From assembly GCF_000177195.2 (NCBI RefSeq), contig NC_015953.1:2604001-2668000 (forward strand): a stretch of DNA of 64,000 nt, given 5' to 3'. The DNA is from Streptomyces sp. SirexAA-E. GTDB taxonomy: Bacteria > Actinomycetota > Actinomycetes > Streptomycetales > Streptomycetaceae. A program made the position numbers and the translations under genes. The notes beneath the pieces are model-generated. The model saw only the letters and a program-made list of their open reading frames with translations. It ran no database searches and was not told the origin of the DNA. Position 1 is the stretch's first letter. Each line of letters begins with the position of its first letter. Shown here piece after piece: positions 24,751-33,405 of the stretch.

Positions 24751-25338
24751 TCATCCCCGGACGAACCGGGTGAGGGTGACGCCGTTGCCGAAGGCGGTGC
24801 GCTCGGCCACCTCGAAGACGGTGGGGTCGAACGCGCCGTCGAACGCCGGGATCCCGGCGCCCGCCACCACCGGGTAGCTCTTGATCAGCAGCTCGTCGAT
24901 CTCGTGCAGCAGCTCGCCGGCGAGCCGGCCTCCGCCGCAGAGCCAGATGTCCTTGCCCTCTTCCCGCTTGAGGGTGCGGACGAAGCCGACCGGATCCTCG
25001 GCCACCACGGTCACGGCCGGGTCGATGTCGCTCGCGAGGGTGCTGGAGACCACGTACTGGCGCAGGTGCGCGTACGGGCTCGTGATGCCCTCGTCGAGGG
25101 CGGGGCCGTAGGCGCCGCGTCCCATCACCACGGCGTCGAAGGACGCGTTGGGCGTATCGGTGAGGCCGAACACGTCCCGGGCGACGGTCGGGACCGTCTC
25201 CGGGTAGCGGCTGTTCATCCAGGAGGAGTAGGCGGCGGCCTGCCCGTCGTCGCCGAAGGGGTAGAAGTCGAACTCGCCGCCCGGCCCGGCGATGCGGCCG
25301 TCGATGCTCACGGCGACGTAGTACACGAGCTTGCGCAT
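24751..25338 (-). CDS. Dihydrofolate reductase-like (RibD_C) protein
   Basis: 195 residues of the RibD C-terminal/DHFR-like superfamily: KLVYYVAVSIDGRIAGPGGE at the N-terminus, VVMGRGAYGPALDEGI and DIWLCGGGRLAGELLHEIDE as the NADPH-binding region. Such yyaP-type proteins are NADPH-dependent oxidoreductases of unknown substrate; a true folate role is unlikely. Divergent from a TetR regulator, with two GTAGTAC boxes between them. Confidence 0.85.
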   Translation of the reverse strand: MRKLVYYVAVSIDGRIAGPGGEFDFYPFGDDGQAAAYSSWMNSRYPETVPTVARDVFGLTDTPNASFDAVVMGRGAYGPALDEGITSPYAHLRQYVVSSTLASDIDPAVTVVAEDPVGFVRTLKREEGKDIWLCGGGRLAGELLHEIDELLIKSYPVVAGAGIPAFDGAFDPTVFEVAERTAFGNGVTLTRFVRG

Positions 25339-25353
25339 GGGTGGGCTCCATTC

Positions 25354-25391
25354 GTAGTACTGTGGCTGAAGTGGTTACACCGTAGTACTAC
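25354..25391. promoter_or_regulatory. Palindromic boxes between reductase and TetR genes
   Basis: GTAGTACTGT (25354-25363) and the perfect palindrome GTAGTACTAC (25382-25391) share GTAGTACT, spaced 28 bp apart, in the 69-bp divergent promoter. They are likely operator sites of the adjacent TetR protein. Confidence 0.6.
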
Positions 25392-25407
25392 AACTGGAGT
25401 GAATGCA

Positions 25408-25983
25408 ATGGTGCGCAAGAACGACGAGCGCAGGGCCGCCCTCGTGGACGCCGCGATCGAGGTGCTGGCCCGGGAAGGGGCGCGCGGTCTGACCTTCCGG
25501 GCGGTGGACACCGAGGCCGCCGTCCCGGTGGGCACGGCCTCGAACTACTTCGCCAGCCGCGACGACCTGCTCACACAGGCAGGCGGCCGGGTCTACGAGC
25601 GGCTCCGGCCGGACGAGGAGACGATCGCCCGCCAGCGCACCACCACACCGGACCACGAGGGCTACACCCGGCTGATGCGCGAGCTGGTCGGCCGGGTCAG
25701 CGGCTTCCGCACGGGCTACCTCGCCCTGCTGGAGCTGCGCCTGGAGGCCACCCGCCGCCCTGAACTGCGCCGGGTGCTGACCGAGCGCGTCCGGTCGGAC
25801 GTCGACGCCAACGTCGCCTATCACGAGGCATCGGGCCTGCCCGGCGACGCCACCGCCGTCCGCCTGCTGATCCTGACCCTGAACTGGCTCATCGTCGAAC
25901 AGCTCACCCTGCCGGACGTGTTCTCGGAGGCGGAGCGCGACCAGCTCGTGCAGGCGGCGGTCGAACGCATCGTGCGGGTGTGA
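25408..25983 (+). CDS. TetR/AcrR-family regulator
   Basis: 191 residues, ATG 25408 preceded by GGAGTGA. Helix-turn-helix at about 22-50 (LTFRAVDTEAAVPVGTASNY) with the usual FASRDDLL after it; the remaining ~140 residues are the ligand/dimer domain. Likely controls itself and the divergent reductase gene. Confidence 0.87.
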   Translation: MVRKNDERRAALVDAAIEVLAREGARGLTFRAVDTEAAVPVGTASNYFASRDDLLTQAGGRVYERLRPDEETIARQRTTTPDHEGYTRLMRELVGRVSGFRTGYLALLELRLEATRRPELRRVLTERVRSDVDANVAYHEASGLPGDATAVRLLILTLNWLIVEQLTLPDVFSEAERDQLVQAAVERIVRV

Positions 25984-26019
25984 CCCGCGCCGCCGGAGCG
26001 GGTCAGGCGCCCCGGCCGA

Positions 26020-26754
26020 TCAGCCCGCCAGCCAGTCGCGGTAGCGGGTCGGGGCGATACGGACGTCCGGGCCCGCGATGATCGCGTCCTCCGGGACCGC
26101 CGCGAACATCCCGGCCGTGTCGTCGGTGGTGACGGTGCGCCGGTCACCGCGCGCGGCGAGAGTGACCCTGCCGAGCTCGTCGAGCGGGAAGACGTCGGCG
26201 CCCGCGATGTCGTCGGTGGCCCGGAAGGGACGTTCCACGGCCGCCTCCGCGACCGCCTGGGCGACGTCCGCCGCGGCGATCGGCTGCACCCGGGTCCTGG
26301 GCAGGCGGACGGTCTCCTCGTCGGCGGACCAGGACATGATGTCGTCCACGAACTCGAAGAACTGCGTGGCACGGATGATCGAGTACGGGACCGGGCCGGC
26401 CTTGACCATGTCCTCCTGGAGCACCTTGGCCCGGTAGTAGTCGAGTCCCGGCACCTGGTCCACGCCGACGACGGACAGGAGCACCACGTGGCCGACGCCC
26501 TGTTCCCGTGCGGCCGCGAGGAGGTGCTCCGTCGTCGTCCGGAAGAAGGCGGACGACGCCTCGTCGAAGGTCGGCGAGTTCGTCACGTCGACGACCGCGT
26601 CGGCTCCTTCGAGGGCGGGGGCCAGCCCCTCACCGGTCAGCAGGTCGACCCCGGTGGACTTCGACAGCGCGACGGCCTCGTGCCCGGCCGCCTCCAGGCA
26701 CTTCACGACCCGCGAGCCGATGAGCCCCGTCCCACCGAGCACTGCGATCTTCAT
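26020..26754 (-). CDS. NAD(P)-binding NmrA/SDR-like protein
   Basis: 244 residues with an N-terminal Rossmann fold (MKIAVLGGTGLIGSRVV, glycine-rich GGTGLIG). YYRAKVLQEDMVKAGPVPYS, with Y...K, resembles the atypical SDR/NmrA group that includes NAD(P)H-sensing and quinone-oxidoreductase-like proteins. Start ATG 26754 follows AAGGAAGGGG. Substrate unknown. Stands alone between TetR (convergent) and the SGNH/PadR pair. Confidence 0.85.
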   Translation of the reverse strand: MKIAVLGGTGLIGSRVVKCLEAAGHEAVALSKSTGVDLLTGEGLAPALEGADAVVDVTNSPTFDEASSAFFRTTTEHLLAAAREQGVGHVVLLSVVGVDQVPGLDYYRAKVLQEDMVKAGPVPYSIIRATQFFEFVDDIMSWSADEETVRLPRTRVQPIAAADVAQAVAEAAVERPFRATDDIAGADVFPLDELGRVTLAARGDRRTVTTDDTAGMFAAVPEDAIIAGPDVRIAPTRYRDWLAG

Positions 26755-26886
26755 GGCGTCCCCTTCCTTGCCCACACGGAGAGGTGATATGCCGGTTTCG
26801 CCCCGACTTCGCAGCACCCTACAGCGGCCCCACCGATCCGACCGGCACCGTCAACCGACGCGTGGCCGACCGGAGCTCACGCGGGG

Positions 26887-27687
26887 TCAGGACGACGCGG
26901 CGGCGGGTGACGGGCCTCCCAGCGGCAGCAGCTCGGGGCGCTTGGCGGCACGGCCGTCGCCGGAGGACCTGCCGCGCAACCGGCGCCCGATCCAAGGTCC
27001 GAGGAATCCGGCCGCCCATCGCAGCTCGGCCCCGGCGGCGTTCAGGCGGGACGGGAGCCGCTGCGGCGGGAGGGGGAGCGCCCAGGTGTCGTCGCTGCCG
27101 GGCAGTCCGAGCGCGTACGCGGCGGCCGCGGCGATCCGGGCGTGACCGAGAGGGCTCGCGTGCAGCCGGTCCTCGCTCCACAGCCGGGGGTCGGTGGCCA
27201 CGGGCAAGGGCGCCAGATCGGCGACGGTGACACCGTGGCGGGCCGCCGCCTCGCGGATGCGGTCGTTGACGTCGAAGACCCGGCCCCGCACCGGCCGGGC
27301 GATGGGCGCGATCCTGGCCACGTCGGGGAAGGTCAGGGTCAGCACCCGGGCCCCGGACGCGGTGAGCGCGGCGAACATCTCCTCCAGCTGCCCCGCGACC
27401 CGGCCCGCGTCGAACGACGGACGGAGCAGGTCGTTGACCCCGGCGACGACGGTGACCAGGTCGGGGCGGAGCGCCAGGGCGGGCGCCAGCTGCTCGGCGC
27501 GGACCTGCCGGGCGACGCGTCCCCGTACGGCCAGGTTGGCGTAGCGGAGCTCCGGATTCAGGGCGGCGAGATGTTCGGCGAGGCGGTCCGCCCAGCCGCG
27601 CAGACCGGTGGTGTCGTCCCCGTCACCGACACCTTCGGTCTGGCTGTCGCCCAGGGCGACGTAGCGCAGGTACTCAACGTCCGGCAT
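26887..27687 (-). CDS. SGNH/GDSL-type hydrolase
   Basis: 266 residues without signal peptide. Block I GDSQTEG (nucleophile Ser), block III GVNDLL (oxyanion Asn) and block V DRLHAS (Asp/His) identify an esterase of the SGNH fold acting in the cytoplasm. Its start overlaps the end of the PadR gene by 14 bp, so the two form one transcription unit with the regulator first. Substrate unknown. Confidence 0.87.
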   Translation of the reverse strand: MPDVEYLRYVALGDSQTEGVGDGDDTTGLRGWADRLAEHLAALNPELRYANLAVRGRVARQVRAEQLAPALALRPDLVTVVAGVNDLLRPSFDAGRVAGQLEEMFAALTASGARVLTLTFPDVARIAPIARPVRGRVFDVNDRIREAAARHGVTVADLAPLPVATDPRLWSEDRLHASPLGHARIAAAAAYALGLPGSDDTWALPLPPQRLPSRLNAAGAELRWAAGFLGPWIGRRLRGRSSGDGRAAKRPELLPLGGPSPAAASS

Positions 27688-28243
27688 GGTGCGCCTGCCT
27701 CTCCCGCAGGATGCCCGCGGTACGCAGACACCAGTCCCGGTGTTCCTGTTCGAAGGAGAGGCCGCGCAGACAGGTCAGGTACGGCCCGACGCGGTCGCCG
27801 GTGCGCAGGAACTCCTCCTCGGCGGCGTCGCCGCGCAGGCGCCGGAGGACCTGGCCGAGCAGCTCGATCTTCCCGTCGGCCGCCGAGGCCCGCTCCTCCA
27901 GCTGCTCGATGACCGAACCGGTGTCGACACGGTCGGCGGCCTGCACCTTGACCAGCAGATCGTCGCGGATGGAGGAGGGCTTGGAGACGTCCGTGGCGAA
28001 ACGCTCCAGCTCCGCGTGGCCGGCTTCGGTGACGCGGAAGACGCGCTTGTTGGGGCGGGTCTCCTGGATCACCTGGCGGCCGGCGACCAGCCCTTCCTTC
28101 TCCAGCTTGGTCAGCTCGGCGTAGAGCTGCTGGGGGACGGCGTGCCAGAAGTTCGCGACGCCGATGTCGAACGCCTTCGCCAGCTGGTAGCCGCTGTACT
28201 CGCCGTCCAGCAGCGCCGCCAGTACCGCGTGCCGCAGGGCCAT
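27674..28243 (-). CDS. PadR-family transcriptional regulator
   Basis: 189 residues from ATG 28243, after AAGGAGG at 8 nt. N-terminal winged helix of the PadR family (LAALLDGEYSGYQLAKAF, then WHAVPQQLYAELTKLEKEG) and a C-terminal helical Vir-type dimer domain. Upstream in-frame starts add a Gly-rich tail and are less likely. In an operon with the SGNH hydrolase, which it may regulate with itself. Confidence 0.87.
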   Translation of the reverse strand: MALRHAVLAALLDGEYSGYQLAKAFDIGVANFWHAVPQQLYAELTKLEKEGLVAGRQVIQETRPNKRVFRVTEAGHAELERFATDVSKPSSIRDDLLVKVQAADRVDTGSVIEQLEERASAADGKIELLGQVLRRLRGDAAEEEFLRTGDRVGPYLTCLRGLSFEQEHRDWCLRTAGILRERQAHHAGR

Positions 28244-28318
28244 CGGCCCGCCTCCTTCACTCCCGCTCCCCGGGCGCCCCGACGGGCCCCTGGTCAAGGA
28301 AATGCCTAGTCACTTTTC

Positions 28319-28728
28319 TGAGTACCGTACAGGAGGAGCCCGGGACGCCCGGCTGGGAGCTCCACCACCCCGTCCGCACCGGCCCGGCCGAGGTCGTGGT
28401 CCGCAAGACGTACGACGACAGCTTCCGGGAGACGCCGCTGCGGGCCCTGTTGACCGACGCGGGGGTGCGGTCGGTCGCCGTCTGCGGGCTGATGTCGGAG
28501 ATGTGCGTGCAGGCGACGGCCCGTACCGCGCTCGCCCTGGGCTACCGGGTGGTCCTGCCGTACGACGGGCACGCCACGCACGACGTTCCGGCGGAGCCCG
28601 GCGTCAGTGACGTGGTGCCCGCCGCCGTGGTCGCCAGGGTCGCCGCCTGGCCGCTCAGCAGGGACGCCGACGTGACCGCCCGGGCCGCCGACGTCACGTT
28701 CACCGCGCCTGTCCCGCCGGTCCTCTGA
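28319..28728 (+). pseudogene. Isochorismatase-family hydrolase, 5'-truncated
   Basis: The frame reads GWELHHPVRTGPAEVVVRK and continues through CGLMSEMCVQATARTALALG to a normal C-terminus. This is the second half of a cysteine hydrolase of the isochorismatase family; the catalytic Cys region (SEMC) is present, but the first ~60 residues with the catalytic Asp are missing. The sequence upstream belongs to the PadR promoter. No plausible start with a ribosome-binding site exists, so it is a remnant. Confidence 0.75.
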
Positions 28729-28745
28729 CGTGCCGTGGGCGGCCC

Positions 28746-29588
28746 TCAGCGGCGCGGGTCCCGGGCGCCGACCGCCGCGAGCAGGTGCAGCTTCTCGTGG
28801 CTGTCGGTGCCGGGGGTGGCGGTGAAGACCAGGAGGGCCTGTGACTGGTCGGCGTCGTACAGGGACTGGCACTGGAGGTCGAGGACGCCCAGCTCGGGGT
28901 GGCTGATGCGCTTGCGGTCGCCCTCGCGGCGCACTCCGATCTCGTGTGCGCTCCACAGCTCCGTGAACTCCTCGCTCCGCTCCAGCAGGGCGTCCACGAT
29001 GCGGCCCGCACGGGAGTCCGCCCCCTGGCGCGAGTACGCGGTGCGCAGCTCGGAGGTGAGGATCCGGCTGTGCCTCGCGTGGTCGGCCTCGGGGTAGATC
29101 CGCCGGGCGTAGGGGTGGGTGAACCACCGGTACACCAGGCTGCGGTCCAGTCCCGTGAAGTCCGTCTCGTCGCCCAGCAGCGCCACGGCGAGCGGCGTCT
29201 GGACCAGGGTCTCGGCCAGGGAGTTGACGATCTGCGCCGGGGTGTCCTGGAGCCGGTCGAGGACGCGCATCACGCCGGGGGAGACGTGATCGGTGCTCGG
29301 CCGCCTGCTGGGCGTGTTGTGGCCCGCCATGCGGAAGAGATGGTCACGCTCGTCCAGTGTGAGGTGCAGGCCCCGGGCGAGGGCCGCGAGCATCGGCTCG
29401 GACGGCATCGGCCCGCGCTGCTGCTCGATACGGGCGTAGTAGTCGGGGGACATCCCGCCCAGGGCGGCCACTTCTTCGCGGCGCAGGCCCTGGGTGCGAC
29501 GGCGGGCGCCCCGGGGCAGACCGACGTCCTCGGGCTGCAGCGCCTCGCGCCGGGTGCGCAGGAAATCGGCGAGTTGTGCACGGTCCAT
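28746..29588 (-). CDS. XRE-type regulator, MmyB-like
   Basis: 280 residues: HTH at about 8-75 (FLRTRREALQPEDVGLPRGA, LRREEVAALGGMSPDYYARIE) and a C-terminal MmyB-type ligand domain (about 100-270) of the PAS-like fold. This family often sits next to a short-chain dehydrogenase, as here: the SDR gene is 38 bp upstream on the same strand. ATG 29588 has no clear ribosome-binding site, consistent with coupling to the upstream gene. Confidence 0.88.
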   Translation of the reverse strand: MDRAQLADFLRTRREALQPEDVGLPRGARRRTQGLRREEVAALGGMSPDYYARIEQQRGPMPSEPMLAALARGLHLTLDERDHLFRMAGHNTPSRRPSTDHVSPGVMRVLDRLQDTPAQIVNSLAETLVQTPLAVALLGDETDFTGLDRSLVYRWFTHPYARRIYPEADHARHSRILTSELRTAYSRQGADSRAGRIVDALLERSEEFTELWSAHEIGVRREGDRKRISHPELGVLDLQCQSLYDADQSQALLVFTATPGTDSHEKLHLLAAVGARDPRR

Positions 29589-29626
29589 GGCTGCGATTGT
29601 GCCCCGCCCGCCGCCCGGATCCGGTT

Positions 29627-30388
29627 TCACAGCCGGGATCCGCCGGACGCCTCGATGCGCTGGCCGGTGATCCAGCGGGTACCGGGGGCGAGGAGCGCCG
29701 CGATCACACCGCCGATGTCCTCCGGCTCACCGACCCGCCCCAGGGCCGTCTGCTCCGCGAGGTGGGCGCGGACCTGCTCGTTGTCGCGCAGCACTCCGCC
29801 GGCGAAGTCCGTGGCGACCGGGCCCGGGGCGACCGCGTTGACGCTGATGCCGCGCCCGCCGAGCTCCTGTGCCAGGTAGCGGGTGTACGTCTCCACCGCG
29901 CTCTTGAAGGAGGCGTAGATCGCGTAGCCCTCGCCGTAGAACCGGGCGAGTCCGGTCGACAGGTTGACGATGCGGCCTCCGTCGGCGAGCAGCGGCAGCA
30001 GTTCCTGGGTGAGGAAGACGACGCCCTTGAAGTGCACGTTCCCCAGGAGGTCGAAGGCCTCGACGGTCGTGCCGCCGACCGGGGTGAACACCGAGGACCC
30101 GGCGTTGTTGACGAGGAAGTCGAAGGTGTCGCGGTCCCAGGTGTCGCGCAGTGCCTCACGCACGGCCGTCGCGAAGTCCGGGAAGGCGTCGAGCGCGGTG
30201 GTGTCGAGCCGGAGGGCGACGGCCTTGCGGCCGAGGGCGGCGACGGCGTCGACGACGGCAGCGGCCTCCTCCTCGTTCGACCGGTAGGTCAGGATCACGT
30301 CGGTGCCCTGCCCGGCGAGCGCGAGGGCGGTGGCCCGGCCGAGCCCGCGGTTCCCGCCGGTGACGAGGGCGATCGTGTACTGGTTCAT
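29627..30388 (-). CDS. Short-chain dehydrogenase/reductase
   Basis: 253 residues, ATG 30388 after CAGGAG. Classical SDR features: TGGNRGLG cofactor loop, NNAG, active-site Ser in NLSTGLARFYGEGYAIY and the YASFK catalytic motif, then PGPVATDF. NADP preference is suggested by the basic residues after the glycine loop (YRSNEEE). Substrate unknown. Upstream of the MmyB-like regulator in one operon, with a long palindrome about 100 bp before the start. Confidence 0.9.
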   Translation of the reverse strand: MNQYTIALVTGGNRGLGRATALALAGQGTDVILTYRSNEEEAAAVVDAVAALGRKAVALRLDTTALDAFPDFATAVREALRDTWDRDTFDFLVNNAGSSVFTPVGGTTVEAFDLLGNVHFKGVVFLTQELLPLLADGGRIVNLSTGLARFYGEGYAIYASFKSAVETYTRYLAQELGGRGISVNAVAPGPVATDFAGGVLRDNEQVRAHLAEQTALGRVGEPEDIGGVIAALLAPGTRWITGQRIEASGGSRL

Positions 30389-30484
30389 CGAAGACTCCTG
30401 GAAGGACGGCGGAGCCACTGGGCCCCGGGCGGTCGTTCCGCCGACTTCCACGATCCGCTTCCCGCGCGGCCGGATGAAGGCACA

Positions 30485-30517
30485 GCTCATCCAGGGACAA
30501 CCCGTCCCTGGATGAGC
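30485..30517. promoter_or_regulatory. 33-bp palindrome upstream of the SDR/XRE operon
   Basis: GCTCATCCAGGGAC (30485-30498) and its exact reverse complement GTCCCTGGATGAGC (30504-30517) with a 5-nt centre, lying between the SDR start (minus strand) and the divergent methyltransferase remnant. Candidate operator for the MmyB-like protein; a terminator is less likely because no gene ends here. Confidence 0.55.
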
Positions 30518-30608
30518 CGCGACCCGCCAGGACGTGCGGTGTTCGACCCGTTGACCGGCATGCGGCCCACGCCCGGGGGATCCGGGGGCCCGCCGTATGC
30601 TCCCGGGC

Positions 30609-31276
30609 ATGACCTCACCGGCCTACCTGGCCGCCGTCCGGGATTCGTACGACACCCTCGCGGCCGACTACTTCGCCCAGGTCCCCCTCCGTCCGGGATG
30701 GACCCGCTCAACCGCGGCATGCTGGCCGTCTTCGCCGACCTGGTGCGGGCGGCCGGCTCCGGCCCGGTCGCGGACCTCGGCTGCGGTCCCGGCCGGACCA
30801 CGGCGCACCTGGCCGCCCTGGGACTGCGGGCGTTCGGCGTCGACGTGTCGCCGAAGATGATCGCCCTGGCCCGCGGCAACCACCCCGGCCTGCGCTTCAC
30901 CGAGGGCCCGATGGCCGCGCTGGACACCGCGTCCGGAACGCTGGGCGGCATCCTCGCCTGGCACTCCGTCCACCACACCCCGCCGGACCGACTGCCCGCG
31001 CTCTTCGCTGAGTTCCACCGCGTGCTGGCCCCCGGCGGCCTGCTGCTCATCGGCGACTGGACCGGGAGCGACGAGGAGCTGAGCCCGGACCTGGCCTTCG
31101 GCCACCCGGTGTCCTACCGGAGCTACTTCCTCCCCCTGTCCCGCCTCGCCGACCTGCTCACCCGGGCCGGCCTCGACGTCACCGCCCGACTGGAGCAGGA
31201 ACCCGAGGGCCGGCAGAAGCGCCCCCACGCCTGCCTCCTGGCCCGAAAAGCACCTCAGGGGCACGGCGGGACCTGA
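30609..31276 (+). pseudogene. SAM-dependent methyltransferase interrupted by a frameshift
   Basis: The first frame (ATG 30609: MTSPAYLAAVRDSYDTLAAD) ends its homology near 30687; the family sequence continues one frame back with MDPLNRGMLAVFADLVRAAG, ADLGCGPGRTTAHLAALG and the rest to 31276. The break lies at a run of five C (30683-30687), consistent with a one-base loss or a sequencing error. If repaired, the product would be a ~220-residue class I methyltransferase (motif I DLGCGPG). No slippery-site logic supports programmed frameshifting. Confidence 0.75.
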
Positions 31277-31359
31277 CCCGGGCCCGTCGTACGGGGCGGG
31301 GCGGATCGACACGGCCGCCGGAGGCCCTGCGCGTGACGCTCTCCTGAGAGGGTGCCGCC

Positions 31360-32322
31360 ATGTCCACTCTGCCCCGCTTCGCCCCCATGCTCGCCACCCC
31401 TGGCCCCCTCCCGTCCGCCGCCGTCGACGACCAGTGGGCGTACGAGGTGAAGCAGGACGGGCAGCGGGCTCTGGTCTATCTGCCGGGTGACGGCTCGATG
31501 GAGCTGCGAGCCCGTTCGGGGACGGTCATCACCGCCGCGTACCCGGACCTGGCCGGGCTCGGAGCCGCACTCGGCGGCGTACCGGCGGTGCTGGACGGTG
31601 AGATCGTCGCCCTGGACAGCCAGGGGCGCAGCGACTTCGAGCGCCTCCAGTCCCGGATGGGGCTCTCCGGGTCCCCCGCGAAGGCGGCCCGCGCGGCGGA
31701 GCGGGTCCCGGCCCAGCTGGTCCTCTTCGACGCGCTGTTCCTGCGCGACGCGAGCCTCGTGTCCCTGGGGTACCGGGAGCGCCGTGCCGCGCTGGAGGGG
31801 CTCGGGCTGGACGGGCCGCGCTGGTCGACGCCCTCGGTCGTCGTCGGACACGGACGGCAGGCCCTGGACATGACCCGGGAGGCGGGTCTGGAGGGCGTCC
31901 TCGCCAAGCGGCTGAACTCGGTGTACGAACCGGGGGTCCGCTCCCGGTCCTGGATCAAGATCCGGCACGCCCTGACGGCGGACGTCGTCGTCGGCGGCTG
32001 GGTGCCCGGCCGGGGCAGGCTCGGCGGGCTGCCCGGTGCGCTGCTGGTCGGCGAACGGCATGAGGGCGGGCTGCGGTACGCGGGGAGTGTCGGCACCGGG
32101 TGGAGCGACGCCGAGCGGCACCGGCTCGCCGAGCTGCTGCGGGTGGCCGCGATCGACACGTGTCCCTTCGACGTGGCGCCGCGCGTGGCCGGGGCGCGGT
32201 GGGTGCTGCCACGGCTGGTCGGCGAGGTGCGGTACTCGACCCGGACCAGGGCGGGCCGTCTGCGCCAACCGTCCTGGCACCGGCTGCGGCCCGATCTGGC
32301 ACCGGACGACCTGGAGACATGA
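31360..32322 (+). CDS. ATP-dependent DNA ligase (LigC-like)
   Basis: 320 residues. Motif I KQDG (in YEVKQDGQRALVY; K is the adenylation Lys), ELRARSG, LDGEIVAL (motif III) and EGVLAKRLNSVYEPGVRSRS, then WIKIRH (motif V) define the nucleotidyltransferase and OB domains of a stand-alone ATP ligase. It lacks the polymerase and phosphoesterase domains of mycobacterial LigD. The convergent Ku gene next door suggests a role in non-homologous end joining or a related repair pathway. Confidence 0.9.
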   Translation: MSTLPRFAPMLATPGPLPSAAVDDQWAYEVKQDGQRALVYLPGDGSMELRARSGTVITAAYPDLAGLGAALGGVPAVLDGEIVALDSQGRSDFERLQSRMGLSGSPAKAARAAERVPAQLVLFDALFLRDASLVSLGYRERRAALEGLGLDGPRWSTPSVVVGHGRQALDMTREAGLEGVLAKRLNSVYEPGVRSRSWIKIRHALTADVVVGGWVPGRGRLGGLPGALLVGERHEGGLRYAGSVGTGWSDAERHRLAELLRVAAIDTCPFDVAPRVAGARWVLPRLVGEVRYSTRTRAGRLRQPSWHRLRPDLAPDDLET

Positions 32323-32469
32323 AGCCGGGGGCGGGTCGGGTGAGGGACCCGGGGGCCGGCCCACTCCCCCAAGGCCCGGGGACGGCCGCCCCCCTCCCCC
32401 GGGGCGTGGGGAACCGACCCGTCCCCGGGGGCGCGGGAAATCGCCCCGTGCCCCGGGCGTCCCGCCCGC

Positions 32470-33405
32470 TCAGGACGCCGTGCGCTTCCTCGCCGCGGCC
32501 TTCTTGGCCGGCTTCTTGGCCGCACTCGCCGACTTCGCCGTCTTCGCCGTCTTCTTCGCGGCCCGCCCACGGGTGCCGGACTTCATCTCGTGCACCGTCG
32601 CGTGTCCGCCCTCGCCCTCCTCGCCCCGGGACTCCCGCGCCGCTTCCACCGAGGCGTTGAGTGCGGCCATCAGGTCCATGACCTTGCCCGGCTCCTCCTC
32701 CTCGCCCTCGCGCGGCTCCGGCAGCTCCTTGCCCTCGGACTTGGCCGCGATGAGCTCCTCCAGTGCCTCCCGGTAGCGGTCCTTGAAGCCGGAGATACCG
32801 TCGAGGGCCATGCTGTCGGTGAGCTGGACGGCCCGTTCGATCTCGCCCTCCTCCAGCTCGACGTCCCGGGGGGCCAGGGACTCCGGGCTACGGATCTCGT
32901 CCGGCCACCGCATGGCGTGCAGCACGAGCGCGTTGTCCCGCACCCGCAGCAGCCCCAGGCGCTCCCGGTTGTGCCAGGCGAACTTCGCGACGGCGACCTT
33001 GTCGCTGCGCTCCAGCGCCTTGCGCAGCAGGGTGTACGGCTTCGCCGCGACCTGTCCGTCGACGGCCAGGTAGTAGCTGTCGCTGATCCGCACCGGATCG
33101 ACACTCCCGGCGTCCACGAAGGCCACGATCTCGATCGCCTTCGCCGTCGGCAGCGGCATCCGGTCGAGTTCCTCGTCGGTGACCGGCACGGTCCTGTCCT
33201 TGGCGACCTCGTACCCCTTGCCGATCTCGTCCTGCGAGAGGACCTCGCCGTCGAGTTCGCACACCTTGCGGGTGCGGACGCGGCCCATGTCCTCCAGGTG
33301 GTACTGGTGGAAGGAGATCGAGTGGTTCTCGGTGGCGGACACGACCTTGATCGGGATCGTGACCAGTCCGAAGCTGATCGCTCCGGTCCACAGGGGACGC
33401 GGCAT
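32470..33405 (-). CDS. ku: Ku protein (bacterial NHEJ)
   Basis: 311 residues. The bacterial Ku core spans about 1-255 (ISFGLVTIPIKVVSATENHS at the start, MPLPTAKAIEIVAFVDAGSV in the middle). The C-terminal tail is Lys/Ala-rich (AAKKTAKTAKSASAAKKPA), a typical Streptomyces and mycobacterial Ku extension that binds DNA ends. Homodimeric Ku encircles broken DNA ends and recruits ligase. Convergent with the ATP ligase. Confidence 0.95.
   Translation of the reverse strand: MPRPLWTGAISFGLVTIPIKVVSATENHSISFHQYHLEDMGRVRTRKVCELDGEVLSQDEIGKGYEVAKDRTVPVTDEELDRMPLPTAKAIEIVAFVDAGSVDPVRISDSYYLAVDGQVAAKPYTLLRKALERSDKVAVAKFAWHNRERLGLLRVRDNALVLHAMRWPDEIRSPESLAPRDVELEEGEIERAVQLTDSMALDGISGFKDRYREALEELIAAKSEGKELPEPREGEEEEPGKVMDLMAALNASVEAARESRGEEGEGGHATVHEMKSGTRGRAAKKTAKTAKSASAAKKPAKKAAARKRTAS

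Noticed and set aside
30681..30700. Programmed -1 frameshift in the methyltransferase gene
   Set aside because: The C-run alone is not a known slippery site and no stimulatory structure or family precedent is visible; mutation or sequencing error is simpler.
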